From Erythrobacter sp. EC-HK427 (GTDB lineage Bacteria > Pseudomonadota > Alphaproteobacteria > Sphingomonadales > Sphingomonadaceae), in NCBI RefSeq assembly GCF_902498745.1, contig NZ_LR701479.1, forward strand, positions 1,182,292-1,246,291: a stretch of 64,000 nt of DNA, given 5' to 3'. The first letter of the stretch is position 1; every line of letters begins with the position of its first letter. A model generated the notes under the pieces. It saw nothing but the letters and a program-made list of their open reading frames with translations. It was not told where the DNA came from and did no database searches. The position numbers and the translations under genes were made by a program. This document shows positions 43,106 through 51,890 of this stretch, piece after piece.

Positions 43106-44257
43106 ATGGCTGACGGCGAACTCTCTGCACGAATCTATCCCGCCGTTGGCGCCATTCCGCAAGCGGAGTGGGATCGGCTGGCAGGAAGCGGTAATCCTTT
43201 TGTCAGCCACGATTTCCTGACGATCATGGAAGACAGCGGCAGCGTCGGGCGGCTGGGGGAGGACGCGGGCACCGGCTGGCAGGCCGCGCCGCTGGTGCTG
43301 GAAGATGCAGCGGGCCGGAAGCTGGGCGCGCTCCCCGGCTATCTCAAAATGCACAGCCAGGGCGAATATGTCTTCGATTACGCCTGGGCCGATGCCTACC
43401 ACCGCGCGGGCGGTGAGTATTATCCCAAATACCAGATCAGCGCGCCTTTCACCCCCGCCACCGGCCCGCGCGTGCTGGTGGAGGATGCCGCCTACGCCGC
43501 CCCGCTGCTCCGCGCCGCGCAGCAACTCACAGCGAGCAACCGCTGGTCGAGCGCGCACGCGACCTTTATCGAGCCCAATCAACTGCACTTGTTCGAAACG
43601 GCTGGCTGGCTGAAGCGCGAGGATATCCAGTTTCACTGGAGCAATCGCGGCTATGCCAGCTTTGATGCGTTTCTGGAGACGCTGACTTCGCGCAAACGCA
43701 AGGATCTGCGCAAGGAACGGCGGGCGGCGAATGAAGGCGTCGAGATCAAGGTGCTGTCGGGCGATGACATCAAACCGCATCATTGGGACGCCTTCTGGCT
43801 GTTCTATCAGGACACTGGCGCGCGCAAATGGGGCACGCCCTATCTGACGCGAGAAGCCTTCACCCTGTTCGGCGAGCGGATGGGGGAGCAACTGCTGCTG
43901 CTGCTCGCCTATGCCGACGGGATGCCGATTGCGGGCGCGCTCAATTTCATCGGCGCAGAGGCGCTGTACGGCCGCTATTGGGGCTGCCTCGCTGACAAAC
44001 CCTTCCTGCATTTCGAGCTATGCTATTACCGCGCGATCGACGCCGCAATCGAGCGGGGCCTCGCGCGGGTGGAGGCAGGCGCGCAAGGCGGCCACAAAAT
44101 GGCGCGCGGCTATGAACCTGTTGCGACCACCTCGATGCACTGGATCACCGATCCCGGCTTCCGGCAGGCGGTCGAGGCTTTTCTGGAAGCCGAACGGCGC
44201 GGCGCGGCGATGGACCGGGAAATGTTGAGCCGGAGGATGCCGTTTCGGCAGGGTTAA
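43106..44257 (+). CDS. FemAB-like GNAT acyltransferase (PF04339 type)
   Basis: 383 residues. N-terminal GNPFVSHDFLTIMEDSGSVG and PGYLKMHSQGEYVFDYAWADAYHRAGGEYYPKYQISAPFTPATGPRVL are hallmarks of this peptidogalycan/FemAB-like family, with a second GNAT half (LAYADGMPIAGALNFIGAEALYGRYWGCLADKPFLHFELCYYRAIDAAIERGL). Often co-located with RidA and GDPD genes in sphingomonads. Substrate unknown. Confidence 0.85.
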   Translation: MADGELSARIYPAVGAIPQAEWDRLAGSGNPFVSHDFLTIMEDSGSVGRLGEDAGTGWQAAPLVLEDAAGRKLGALPGYLKMHSQGEYVFDYAWADAYHRAGGEYYPKYQISAPFTPATGPRVLVEDAAYAAPLLRAAQQLTASNRWSSAHATFIEPNQLHLFETAGWLKREDIQFHWSNRGYASFDAFLETLTSRKRKDLRKERRAANEGVEIKVLSGDDIKPHHWDAFWLFYQDTGARKWGTPYLTREAFTLFGERMGEQLLLLLAYADGMPIAGALNFIGAEALYGRYWGCLADKPFLHFELCYYRAIDAAIERGLARVEAGAQGGHKMARGYEPVATTSMHWITDPGFRQAVEAFLEAERRGAAMDREMLSRRMPFRQG

Positions 44258-44266
44258 TATCTCTGT

Positions 44267-44321
44267 GTTCTCCAGAGAACTTGACAATTGGGAAATTGCT
44301 TTTCATATAACTCCAGAGAAC
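44267..44321 (+). promoter_or_regulatory. Promoter with phased operator repeats of the 44.3-kb islet
   Basis: A TTGACA box at 44281-44286 is followed by TATAAC at 44306-44311 (19-bp spacer; CATATA at 17 bp is the alternative). The 11-bp sequence CTCCAGAGAAC occurs at 44270-44280, just before the -35 box, and again at 44311-44321, at the expected start of transcription, 41 bp apart. The first is part of the palindrome GTTCTC-CA-GAGAAC. This fits a repressor operator pair. Confidence 0.65.
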
Positions 44322-44335
44322 AATGGAGATTTGAA

Positions 44336-44818
44336 ATGCGAGCCATCATCTTGGAGGGAAACTCCGAAGAAGTGAGTCGGGCACTTTTGGAGCTCGGTGT
44401 GAAGCAACAGGATATTGTGCTTTCGAAAGATACAGATTCGTCACAAAGCGAAGTGGGCGATCAGGTCGGTGAGAGTGAGGGATGCCGGCCAATGCCTGTT
44501 GCTGTTGCCAGGGGGCTGCTCTCCAGACGCCCCTTGTCAGGCGCAATGGCTGAGGCCATTGTCGCAATCTATAACTCTGGAAAAGAAGGTATTTTTGGCA
44601 ACGAGCTGTGCGATCTTCTCTCCCATAGTCCGGCGCAATTCCGCGGGATGATGGGTGCTTTTGGTCGCCGAATGTGGCATACGCCCGGCTACGAAAAAGA
44701 TATGTTCTTCTTTGAGCAGGACTGGGATAACGAGCACGGCTTTCGGTATTCCTTGCCCGAAACTTCAAGGCTAGCTGTTGAAGCCGAGCTTTCCGAAAAG
44801 CTTGATGGAGAACGCTGA
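44336..44818 (+). CDS. Islet protein 1, winged-helix-like, unknown function
   Basis: 160 residues from ATG 44336. Starts MRAIILEGNSEEVSRALLELG; the C-terminal half (GKEGIFGNELCDLLSHSPAQFRGMMGAFGRRMWHTPGYEKDMFFFEQDW) looks like a winged helix that could bind DNA. GC content is well below that of neighbours. It follows a promoter with two phased repeats and may be the autorepressor, which is inference. Overlaps the second islet gene. Confidence 0.7.
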   Translation: MRAIILEGNSEEVSRALLELGVKQQDIVLSKDTDSSQSEVGDQVGESEGCRPMPVAVARGLLSRRPLSGAMAEAIVAIYNSGKEGIFGNELCDLLSHSPAQFRGMMGAFGRRMWHTPGYEKDMFFFEQDWDNEHGFRYSLPETSRLAVEAELSEKLDGER

Positions 44819-45398
44819 GGTGCCTCAGAGAAGAAGAGAAGTCGTATATCGTCGTCTCAAAATTGTGGCGCGTGAAGCGAAGGGCGGCTGGGAAGCACGT
44901 GCCTTTGCCGGCAAGCGGCCTGTAAGCCAAACGCATCTAGCAGCAGCCCACGAACAGGCGATTGACGCGGTCAAAGCAGATATTGACGAGGAGCGTCGGG
45001 CAGAATTGGCCAGCCGTGAGTCCGATGGCTTCCCTACAGCGCAGCACGTCCTGTCCGCACTTCTGCGACTCAGGCCTCATGCGGGGCAGCTTGCTATGCT
45101 TGAGGCGCATTACAAGGCCAAAAACCATACCCTTACCGCTACACAGCTAGCCAATGCTGCCGGCAAAGACACGCATTCATATGCCAATTCTCAATACGGG
45201 TCGCTCGCACGCGATCTTGCAGAAGAAATGGAATATGTGCCGCCGAATACACATCCGGCAGATGGCTCTACTGTTTGGACTTTCGCGCTGGCCGAAGGAA
45301 AACGGGATGAGAACTCCGACGGAACCGGAGAATATGTCGAGTGGGAGTGGACACTTCGGCCTCAGGTCGTACAGGCCCTCAAAGAGTTTGGATTCTAA
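44805..45398 (+). CDS. Islet protein 2, unknown function
   Basis: 197 residues from ATG 44805, overlapping gene 1 by 14 bp; TTG 44778 and GTG 44820 are other candidate starts. N-terminal basic region (RRREVVYRRLKIVAREAKGGWEARAF), then a domain (LLRLRPHAGQLAMLEAHYKAKNHTLTATQLANAAGKDTHSYANSQYGSLARDLAEEMEYVPP) of a type seen in accessory proteins linked to HNH or restriction-like systems, ending VEWEWTLRPQVVQALKEFGF. No catalytic motif seen. Low GC, part of a two-gene acquired unit. Confidence 0.7.
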   Translation: MENAEVPQRRREVVYRRLKIVAREAKGGWEARAFAGKRPVSQTHLAAAHEQAIDAVKADIDEERRAELASRESDGFPTAQHVLSALLRLRPHAGQLAMLEAHYKAKNHTLTATQLANAAGKDTHSYANSQYGSLARDLAEEMEYVPPNTHPADGSTVWTFALAEGKRDENSDGTGEYVEWEWTLRPQVVQALKEFGF

Positions 45399-45401
45399 CC
45401 C

Positions 45402-45521
45402 CTACCGCTCAAACCCCGCCATCATCTCGTGGAGGTAAGGGGACTGCCGGATCAGCGCATCGCCCGATTGGCCGGACTTCCCCGAAATCGACAGGCTCAG
45501 CACCAGCCGCTTCATGCTCAT
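45402..45521 (-). CDS. Possible 39-residue protein
   Basis: From ATG 45519-45521, begins MSMKRLVLSLSISGKSGQSG and ends MMAGFER. It converges on the islet and lies 45 bp behind the Sel1 gene on the same strand. No ribosome binding site. It might be a small gene or a remnant at the islet border. Confidence 0.25.
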   Translation of the reverse strand: MSMKRLVLSLSISGKSGQSGDALIRQSPYLHEMMAGFER

Positions 45522-45565
45522 CGCAAATTTACGCAAAATCATTCTCCAAACCGCGCAACGGACAA

Positions 45566-45898
45566 TCAAGCTGCCCGCATGTCCCCTGCGCGCAGCCATT
45601 CGCGGGCGCGGCGTTGCGCTTCGGAGATTTCGCGCGCGGTCATTTCGTCGGAAATGTCGGCGCGGCACCAGCTCGCTTCTTCGTGACCGCGCGATGCGGC
45701 GAGGTTGAACCATTTGTGCGCCTCGACAAGATCGCACTCCACGCCATGACTGCCGGTCGAATAGGCGACCCCCAGATTATATAGCGCGTCGACATCGCCA
45801 TCCGCCGCTGCGCCAAGATTGCGCGCAATCAGCATATCCGCCCCGCGCATATCGGCGGGCTCGGCCTTCACAAATGTTTCGATCCTGGCGAGTTCCAT
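45566..45898 (-). CDS. Sel1-repeat protein
   Basis: 110 residues from ATG 45898. One complete Sel1-like unit (GDVDALYNLGVAYSTGSHGVECDLVEAHKWFNLAASRGHEEASWCRADISDEM) with the ALYNLGVAYSTG and AHKWFNLAA marks. Such helical repeats mediate protein contacts. No signal peptide from this start. Short for the family, complete in sequence. The 320-bp gap up to dksA holds no supported gene. Confidence 0.8.
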   Translation of the reverse strand: MELARIETFVKAEPADMRGADMLIARNLGAAADGDVDALYNLGVAYSTGSHGVECDLVEAHKWFNLAASRGHEEASWCRADISDEMTAREISEAQRRAREWLRAGDMRAA

Positions 45899-46219
45899 GC
45901 CCTTGATCCCCTGTTGTCGTACCGGTGTTCCACACGCTCCGGCTTCGCGATGGGCCAAGGTTTTGACGCTTATGGTCAAGAAAAGGTTAACGCGGCGGAG
46001 GTTTTACGAAATTCTACGCAAGTCCGGCGCCGCCCGCGCTAAACAAAATACCGCATTTGGGGACACGCAAGCTTTGCCGCTTGTGCGCGTGAAATCGCGC
46101 CCCTATAGGCCCGCCACGACCCCCAATGCCTTCGCGGCCAGCGGTGTCAGACCCGGCAAACGGGCGGCCATTGGCGCAAACCCCATGAAGGCTCCAGCGA
46201 GCGGGATTTGGAGTAGCTG
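45899..46219. other. Divergent intergenic region Sel1 / dksA
   Basis: 321 bp between divergent genes. It must hold both promoters. A minus-strand frame (46103-46297) has a plausible hydrophobic end but overlaps the dksA start and lacks a ribosome binding site, so no gene is called. Confidence 0.5.
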
Positions 46220-46678
46220 ATGGCAACCGCCACGCGTGACGATATCGATGTTCTCGCCCAGGCAAAGCGCGCCCTGCCGGCGGATTACGTGCCGCATGAC
46301 GCTGAAGACTATATGTCGGATGCGCAGCTCAATTATTTCCGTGTCCTGCTGCTGGAATGGAAGAAGTCGATCCTCTCGGCAGCCGAGGGGACGTTGCAGA
46401 ACCTGCAGGATGGCCCGATCCGCGAGCCCGATCTCAATGATCGCGCATCAAGCGAGACCGATTGGGGCATCGAATTGCGCACCCGTGATCGCCAACGCAA
46501 GCTGATTGCCAAGATCGATGCGGCGCTGCGGCGCATCGATGCGGGCGAATATGGCTGGTGCGACAAGACCGGCGAGCCGATTGGCATCAACCGCCTGATC
46601 GCCCGCCCGATCGCCACCATGACGGTGGAAGCGCAGGCTGCGCATGAGCGGCGCGAAAAGATTTCCCGCGACGATTGA
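46220..46678 (+). CDS. dksA: DksA RNA polymerase-binding transcription factor
   Basis: 152 residues with GGAG six bases before the ATG. Coiled-coil arm with YFRVLLLEWKKSILSAAEGTLQNLQDGPIREPDLNDRASSETDWGIELRTRDRQRKLIAKIDAALRRI; the tip Asp residues (DLNDRAS) needed for action on RNA polymerase are kept. The zinc region is Cys-poor (YGWCDKTGEPIGINRLIARPIATMTVEAQAAHE has one Cys), as usual for alphaproteobacterial DksA. Mediates the stringent response with ppGpp. Confidence 0.93.
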   Translation: MATATRDDIDVLAQAKRALPADYVPHDAEDYMSDAQLNYFRVLLLEWKKSILSAAEGTLQNLQDGPIREPDLNDRASSETDWGIELRTRDRQRKLIAKIDAALRRIDAGEYGWCDKTGEPIGINRLIARPIATMTVEAQAAHERREKISRDD

Positions 46679-46848
46679 TCCGTTTCGGGACAGTCTGACA
46701 TGACCACCCGAAATTAACTTCTGGTTAGCCCTTTCCGCCGCATTGCGATGATGTCGGATGCAGCCATCCGGCAGATTGTAAAATCGTTTCCGGCCCCCAT
46801 GTCGGCAGCACTTTGCAAGCAAACGGACAGAGGCAAGACGTGACCGCA

Positions 46849-47184
46849 ATGAGCAATGTCGATACCCGCCAGGTCGGACGAGACAGCCTGTTCCTGCTGG
46901 CGCAGATTCGCGTCGACGGGAACGAGAACGTGTTCCGCATCAAGGTGCGCAACCTCTCCGCAGGCGGCATGATGGCGGAAGGTGACGTGCCGGTGGTGCG
47001 CGGCGCGCGGGTAACTGTCGAGCTGCGCAATATCGGCTGGATCGAAGGCTCTGTGGCGTGGACACAGGGCAACCGCTTCGGCATCGCCTTCCTCGATGAA
47101 ATCGACCCCAAGCTGGCGCGCGCCCCGGTGGAAGGCTCCACCGTCAACCCCGACGGCATCCCACAGGCTTTCCGCAAGATCTGA
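46849..47184 (+). CDS. PilZ-domain protein
   Basis: 111 residues from ATG 46849. Single PilZ domain with RxxxR (RQVGR) near residue 7 and the NLSAGGMM motif near residue 35, the two halves of the c-di-GMP binding site. The role of the effector is unknown; such single-domain proteins tune motility or exopolysaccharide. Stands between dksA and the substrate-binding lipoprotein. Confidence 0.85.
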   Translation: MSNVDTRQVGRDSLFLLAQIRVDGNENVFRIKVRNLSAGGMMAEGDVPVVRGARVTVELRNIGWIEGSVAWTQGNRFGIAFLDEIDPKLARAPVEGSTVNPDGIPQAFRKI

Positions 47185-47240
47185 CACCGCAGCTACGCTG
47201 GCCATTGAAGCCATGCGCCCTGTGGCTTATCGCTGCGGCT

Positions 47241-48758
47241 ATGGCCCTGCGCGACATTCCTTCCATCCGGCGGCTGAGCATCAGCGCGGCCGGACTGCTG
47301 CTGCTCGCAGGATGCAGCGGCGGGGATGACGGGACGGTCGATATCGCGGTGATCGGTACGCCCGCATCGGTGTTTGCCGATGATCTGCGCTTGTCATCGG
47401 GGGCGCAACACGTTCGTGCAGCCACCCAAAGCGGATTGGTCGCGCTCAATGCCCAAGGCGACGTCGTGCCCGCACTTGCCGAAACCTGGTTGCCCGCCGA
47501 TGACGGGCTGAGCTTCTATTTCCGCCTGCGCGACACCGATTGGCCCGATGGCACTCCGATGAGCGCCGATACCGCCGCTGCTGCGCTCAACCGCACGATT
47601 ACCGCGTTGGAAGGCACCTCGCTGGGGCGCGATCTGGTGGTGATCGAGGAAGTGCGCGCCATGGCCGGCCGGGTGATCGAAGTGCGGCTTTCCTCGCCCG
47701 AGCCCTACCTGCTGCAAATCCTCGCCCAGCCCGAACTTGCCTTGCGCGCGGAGGGCGGCGGCACCGGGCCAATGGTAATGACGCGGCTGGACGCAGCAGA
47801 TCGCGAGGACAGCAATGCGGCGCGCCTCGCCTTCAAACCGCCAGACCAGCGCGGTCTCGCTATGGACGAGGACTGGCAGGAGGATGTCCGCACGATCACG
47901 CTGACGGCCAGCGATGCGGAAAGCGCAATTGCCCGCTTCGATACCGGTGAGACCGATGTCGTGCTGGGCGGTACATTGGGGGCGCTGCCGCTGGTGGAGC
48001 TTGGCCCGCTGTCCACCGCAACCTTGCGGATCAGCGCGACGATCGGCCTGTTCGGCCTGCGCATCCAGCGCGAGGACGGCTTGCTCGGCAATAGCGGGGT
48101 GCGCGAGGGACTGGCGATGGCGCTCGACCGTGAGGCACTGCTGGCCGATTTCAATCTGGGCGGCTGGGTTTCGACCACGCGCCCGGTCTATCCCGACCTG
48201 CCCGATGATCCGGGCCTGGTGGCCGAACGCTGGGCTGACAGGCCGATAGAAGACTTGCGCAGCGAGGCGGCGGCGCGCGTTGCGTCGTGGCGGCAGCAAT
48301 TCGATGCAGAGGGCGGCGCGAACGCGGCCGAGCTCAGCATCCATCTGCCGCGCGGCCCCGGCTGGGAGATCTTTCTGGGCAATCTGGCGGAGCAATTTGC
48401 CACCATCGGTATCACTCTGGTGCGCGCCGAAAGCAGTGCCGGGGCCGATTTGCTGCTGATCGACCGGGTGGCCCGCTATCCTTCCCCGCGCTGGTTTCTC
48501 AACCAGTTCCACTGTTCGCTGGGCCGCCCGTGCAGCGAGATTGCGGATCTCAAAGTAGAAGCCGCTTTGCAGCAGACCGATCCGCTCGCCCGTGCCGCGC
48601 TGATGGCCGAGGCGGAGGCCGATCTGACACTGGAAAACATCTACATTCCCATAGGGTCGCCGCTGCGCTGGTCTTTGGCGCGTGGCAGTGTCGAAGGCTT
48701 TGTTCCAAACATCTACGCCTTCCATCCCTTGCCGCAGCTCGCCGAAATACCCAGATAG
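47241..48758 (+). CDS. ABC-type oligopeptide-binding-like lipoprotein (SBP family 5)
   Basis: 505 residues from ATG 47241. Lipobox LLAGC near residue 24 after RRLSISAAGLLLLAG. SBP_bac_5 pattern: SGLVALNAQGDVVPALAETWLPADDGLSFYFRLRD..WPDGTPMSADTAAAALNR, VREGLAMALDREALLADFNLGG, ending FVPNIYAFHPLPQL. No permease or ATPase genes lie next to it, so it is an orphan binding protein. Ligand unknown; membrane-tethered in the periplasm. Confidence 0.85.
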   Translation: MALRDIPSIRRLSISAAGLLLLAGCSGGDDGTVDIAVIGTPASVFADDLRLSSGAQHVRAATQSGLVALNAQGDVVPALAETWLPADDGLSFYFRLRDTDWPDGTPMSADTAAAALNRTITALEGTSLGRDLVVIEEVRAMAGRVIEVRLSSPEPYLLQILAQPELALRAEGGGTGPMVMTRLDAADREDSNAARLAFKPPDQRGLAMDEDWQEDVRTITLTASDAESAIARFDTGETDVVLGGTLGALPLVELGPLSTATLRISATIGLFGLRIQREDGLLGNSGVREGLAMALDREALLADFNLGGWVSTTRPVYPDLPDDPGLVAERWADRPIEDLRSEAAARVASWRQQFDAEGGANAAELSIHLPRGPGWEIFLGNLAEQFATIGITLVRAESSAGADLLLIDRVARYPSPRWFLNQFHCSLGRPCSEIADLKVEAALQQTDPLARAALMAEAEADLTLENIYIPIGSPLRWSLARGSVEGFVPNIYAFHPLPQLAEIPR

Positions 48759-48779
48759 CGCCGAAGGAGGATTGCCGCG

Positions 48780-49241
48780 ATGGCCGAGCCGAACCGTCCA
48801 GTGCCGATGCAAGCAGAGCCGTTTGGCGGCGACCAGCCGCGCGCCACCCCGCTGGGGCTGGAATTGCCGCTGGACAATCACCCGCATTCGATCCGTCGCC
48901 GGATCGAAACGATGGAAATGCTGCTGGAACGCAGCTTTGTCATCCCCGGCATCAATCGCCCTATCGGCCTCGATTCGATCATCGGGCTGGTGCCGGTGGT
49001 GGGCGATGTGATCGCGATGGGCCTTGCCGCCTACATTGTGTGGGAAGCGCGCAATCTGAAAATGCCCAAATGGAAGCTGCTGCGCATGGCGGCTAATGTG
49101 GCGGTGGATACCGCGGTGGGCGCGGTGCCCGTGGTGGGAGATGTGTTCGACTTCATGTTCCGCTCCAATTCAAAGAACTTGCGGATCGTGAAGAACCATC
49201 TCGACAAGCATCACCCCGAAACGCGGCTGGTCGACCGATAG
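48780..49241 (+). CDS. DUF4112 membrane protein
   Basis: 153 residues. The DUF4112 core has two re-entrant or membrane stretches with the repeat VPVVGDV (GLDSIIGLVPVVGDVIAMGLAAYIVWEARNL and VDTAVGAVPVVGDVFDFMFRSNSKNLRIVKNHL). Function unknown. 21 bp after the lipoprotein gene and likely co-transcribed. Confidence 0.88.
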   Translation: MAEPNRPVPMQAEPFGGDQPRATPLGLELPLDNHPHSIRRRIETMEMLLERSFVIPGINRPIGLDSIIGLVPVVGDVIAMGLAAYIVWEARNLKMPKWKLLRMAANVAVDTAVGAVPVVGDVFDFMFRSNSKNLRIVKNHLDKHHPETRLVDR

Positions 49242-49276
49242 TTTCTTTTGTGACCGCTTGGCGCTAGGCCGTGGCC

Positions 49277-50071
49277 ATGGGCAAGAGCGACGTTACCTAT
49301 TCTAGCTATCTCGATCTCGACCGCATTCTGGCGGCGCAGCACCCTGCGTCCGATGCGCATGACGAGTTTCTGTTCATCATCGTCCACCAGGCGAGCGAAT
49401 TGTGGCTGAAACTGTGCCTGCACGAACTGATGGCCGCACGCGAGCTGATCATCGCCGACGATCTCGATCCGGCATTCAAAATGCTCGCCCGTGTGGCGCA
49501 GGCACAGCGGCAACTGATTTCGAGCTGGGACGTGCTGGCGACGATGACGCCGCATGATTATTCGCAAGTCCGCCCGCATCTGGGCCGTTCGAGCGGGTTC
49601 CAGTCGGCGCAATACCGCTTGATGGAATTCATCATGGGCGGGCGCAATCCCGACATGGTGACGATGCACGAAGCGACGCCAGACGTGGCGGAGAATCTGC
49701 GCGCCGAACTCGCCCGGCCCAGCCTGTATGGCGAAGTGCTGCGGCTGTTGCGGCGGCGCGGCTTTGCCATTCCGGCAGGTCTGGTCGAAGGCGAGACGCG
49801 CGGCCCGCACCAGCCCGCCGAGGAAGTCGTGCAAGCCTGGGCACAGGTCTACCGCGACCCGAAAACGCATTGGGACTTGTACGAGCTGGCCGAAAAGCTG
49901 GTCGATCTTGAATACCACTTCCAACGCTGGCGCTTCGGCCATCTGAAGACCGTGGAGCGCGTCATCGGATTCAAGCGCGGGACGGGCGGCACGGCGGGCA
50001 TTCCCTATCTGGAAAGTGTCTTGAAGCTGGGGTTCTTTCCCGAGCTGTTGAGCGTGAGGACGGAGCTTTGA
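49277..50071 (+). CDS. kynA: Tryptophan 2,3-dioxygenase
   Basis: 264 residues from ATG 49277; a GTG two codons upstream is possible but AGG is spaced better for the ATG. Haem enzyme that opens tryptophan to N-formylkynurenine. Motifs: TYSSYLDLDRILAAQHP, HDEFLFIIVHQASELWLKLCLHEL with the substrate-binding His, LGRSSGFQSAQYRLMEF, and the haem-ligand His in RFGHLKTVERVIGFKRGTGGTAGIPYL. Followed by kynU; no kynurenine formamidase gene lies in this locus. Confidence 0.96.
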   Translation: MGKSDVTYSSYLDLDRILAAQHPASDAHDEFLFIIVHQASELWLKLCLHELMAARELIIADDLDPAFKMLARVAQAQRQLISSWDVLATMTPHDYSQVRPHLGRSSGFQSAQYRLMEFIMGGRNPDMVTMHEATPDVAENLRAELARPSLYGEVLRLLRRRGFAIPAGLVEGETRGPHQPAEEVVQAWAQVYRDPKTHWDLYELAEKLVDLEYHFQRWRFGHLKTVERVIGFKRGTGGTAGIPYLESVLKLGFFPELLSVRTEL

Positions 50072-50087
50072 CATCGCCTCTTCAACC

Positions 50088-50174
50088 GACTGCCCTGAGC
50101 CTGTCGAAGGGCTGTATTTCCCTATTTGCGCGTGGCCAGAAGGAAAAGCAGTCCTTCGACAGGCTCAGGACGGA
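50088..50174. repeat. REP-like inverted repeat between kynA and kynU
   Basis: Arms 50088-50114 (GCCCTGAGCCTGTCGAAGGG) and 50149-50174 (CCTTCGACAGGCTCAGGAC) are near-perfect complements around a 34-bp centre. Same family as the elements at 29045-29127 and 54876-54958. Confidence 0.8.
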
Positions 50175-50186
50175 CGGGGGTGGGAT

Positions 50187-51410
50187 ATGGATCTAGAAGC
50201 CAAAGCCGCCACCCTCGACGCCGCCGACCCGCTTGCCCGGTGGCGTAGCGAGTTCCTGATCGCGGACGATATCGCCTATCTCGACGGAAACTCGCTGGGA
50301 GCGCTTCCGAAGGTGACACCCGAACGGCTCCAGCACGCCATCCAGCAGGAATGGGGCCAAGACCTCATCTCCAGCTGGAATACCGCCGACTGGATCCGCC
50401 TGCCGCAGACCATCGGCGCGAAAATCGCCCCGCTGATCGGCGCGGCGGCGCATGAAGTGATCGCGGCGGATAGCGTCTCGGTAAACCTGTTCAAGCTGAT
50501 CAGCGCGGCGTTGAAAATGCGGCCCGGGCGCAAGGTCGTGCTGAGCGAACCCGGCAACTTCCCGACCGATCTCTACATGGTGCAAGGCCTCAAAGGGCAG
50601 GGGCTGGCCGAACAACGGCTGGCGGAACGAGACGCCATTGAGGACGCGCTCGACGAGAATGTCGCGCTGCTGATGCTCACCCATGTACATTACAAATCGG
50701 GCGCGATGTTCGATATGGCGCAGCTGACGGCCAAGGCACATGAAGCGGGCGCGCTGGTGTTGTGGGACCTTTCGCATAGCGCAGGGGCGGTGCCGGTAGA
50801 CTTGAACGCTGCCAATGCCGATTTCGCGGTCGGCTGCGGGTACAAATACCTCAATGGCGGCCCCGGCGCGCCCGCCTTCGCCTTCGTCGCCGAGCGGCAC
50901 CACAGCGCCGTCGAGCAACCGCTGAGCGGCTGGATGGGCCATGCCAAGCCCTTTGCCTTCACCGATGATTACGCGCCTGCGCCGGGGGTCAACCGCCTGC
51001 TCTGCGGCACCCCGCCGATCCTCGCCATGCGCGCGCTCGAATGCGGGGTGGAGCTGATGGCGCGCATCGGAATGGAGGCTTTGGTCGCAAAATCCCGCGC
51101 CCTGTCCGAATTCACACGCGAGGCGATGGCGCAGCACGTTCCCGAGCTCGAATGCATCGCGCCGGAAGATCCGGCAGCGCGCGGGAGCCAACTGAGCTTC
51201 CGTCACGCCCATGCTTACGAACTATGCCAAGCCCTGATCGCCCGCAAAATCACCGGAGACTTCCGCGCCCCCGACGTCCTGCGCGTAGGCTTCGCGCCTG
51301 CCTATGTGAGGTTCGCCGACTGCGCACGGCTGGTGAGCGAGCTGCGCGACATTCTCGACAGCGGGGAGTGGCAGAAGCCGGAATATGCGGAGCGGGGGGC
51401 GGTGACGTGA
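50187..51410 (+). CDS. kynU: Kynureninase
   Basis: 407 residues. PLP enzyme cleaving kynurenine to anthranilate and alanine. Conserved: YLDGNSLGALPK, SVSVNLFKLISAAL, LVLWDLSHSAGAVPVDL, VGCGYKYLNGGPGAPAF with the PLP Lys, and CGTPPILAMRALE. Next to kynA, it forms a tryptophan catabolic unit. Its last 33 codons are repeated at 51891-51989. Its stop overlaps a GTG start of a membrane protein gene. Confidence 0.96.
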   Translation: MDLEAKAATLDAADPLARWRSEFLIADDIAYLDGNSLGALPKVTPERLQHAIQQEWGQDLISSWNTADWIRLPQTIGAKIAPLIGAAAHEVIAADSVSVNLFKLISAALKMRPGRKVVLSEPGNFPTDLYMVQGLKGQGLAEQRLAERDAIEDALDENVALLMLTHVHYKSGAMFDMAQLTAKAHEAGALVLWDLSHSAGAVPVDLNAANADFAVGCGYKYLNGGPGAPAFAFVAERHHSAVEQPLSGWMGHAKPFAFTDDYAPAPGVNRLLCGTPPILAMRALECGVELMARIGMEALVAKSRALSEFTREAMAQHVPELECIAPEDPAARGSQLSFRHAHAYELCQALIARKITGDFRAPDVLRVGFAPAYVRFADCARLVSELRDILDSGEWQKPEYAERGAVT

Positions 51411-51817
51411 ATTTGGCGCTTTCTTCGGTCAGCCGGAACCAATTCAGGCTCTTGGCCACCTTCGTCCCGATCGCGGCTTGGTTGGCCACACCCTTGCTGT
51501 CTTTTGGGAACCTAACGAACCTGTTTTGGAGCAGCGTTTTCGGAACGACCCTATGCCTTGGTGCCTTTATCCAGGGTGGCCTTTGGCAGGGCGCTTGGAC
51601 AACCGCAGGATTGTGGCTAGTCTTGGTTTGGCCATTCCTGCTTTTCGGATTAGCTGGTAAAACTTGGAATATAATATCAGTCCGCGTAAGAGCGTTAGCA
51701 TTGTTTGGCTTAGCAGCGTCAGTATTGTTCGTCGCGCCGATCGACGTCGTGTCGGAACTTGATGAAAGCGGTGTTCACCTACCTGAGTTTTGGGTCCATC
51801 TTCTGTCCACAAGATAG
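51407..51817 (+). CDS. Four-helix membrane protein inserted behind kynU
   Basis: 136 residues from GTG 51407, overlapping the kynU stop (GTGA). Four membrane helices (LLATFVPIAAWLATPLLSF; SVFGTTLCLGAFIQGGLW; AGLWLVLVWPFLLFGLAG; LFGLAASVLFVAPIDVV). No family recognised. GC content is lower than in kynU. It lies between the two copies of the kynU 3' end, so it probably came with an insertion or rearrangement. Confidence 0.6.
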   Translation: MNLALSSVSRNQFRLLATFVPIAAWLATPLLSFGNLTNLFWSSVFGTTLCLGAFIQGGLWQGAWTTAGLWLVLVWPFLLFGLAGKTWNIISVRVRALALFGLAASVLFVAPIDVVSELDESGVHLPEFWVHLLSTR

Positions 51818-51854
51818 TGAGCTTTCCGCAGCTTGGCCGAACAGAAGATAAGCA

Positions 51855-51880
51855 GGACCCCGGATCAAGTCCGGGTGACG
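51855..51880. repeat. Short REP-like palindrome (GACCCCGGATCAAGTCCGGG type)
   Basis: CCCGGA-TCAAG-TCCGGG inverted repeat, of the dispersed type common in sphingomonads. Located between the membrane protein gene and the second kynU 3' copy. Confidence 0.7.
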
Positions 51881-51890
51881 AGGCGATTTC

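Noticed and set aside
46103-46297. Minus-strand frame ending LTPLAAKALGVVAGL before dksA
   Set aside because: Looks slightly protein-like at its end, but overlaps the dksA start, has no ribosome binding site and no family.
46550-46610. Cys-poor zinc finger in DksA as a sign of decay
   Set aside because: Alphaproteobacterial DksA proteins normally have this reduced Cys pattern; the coiled-coil tip is intact.
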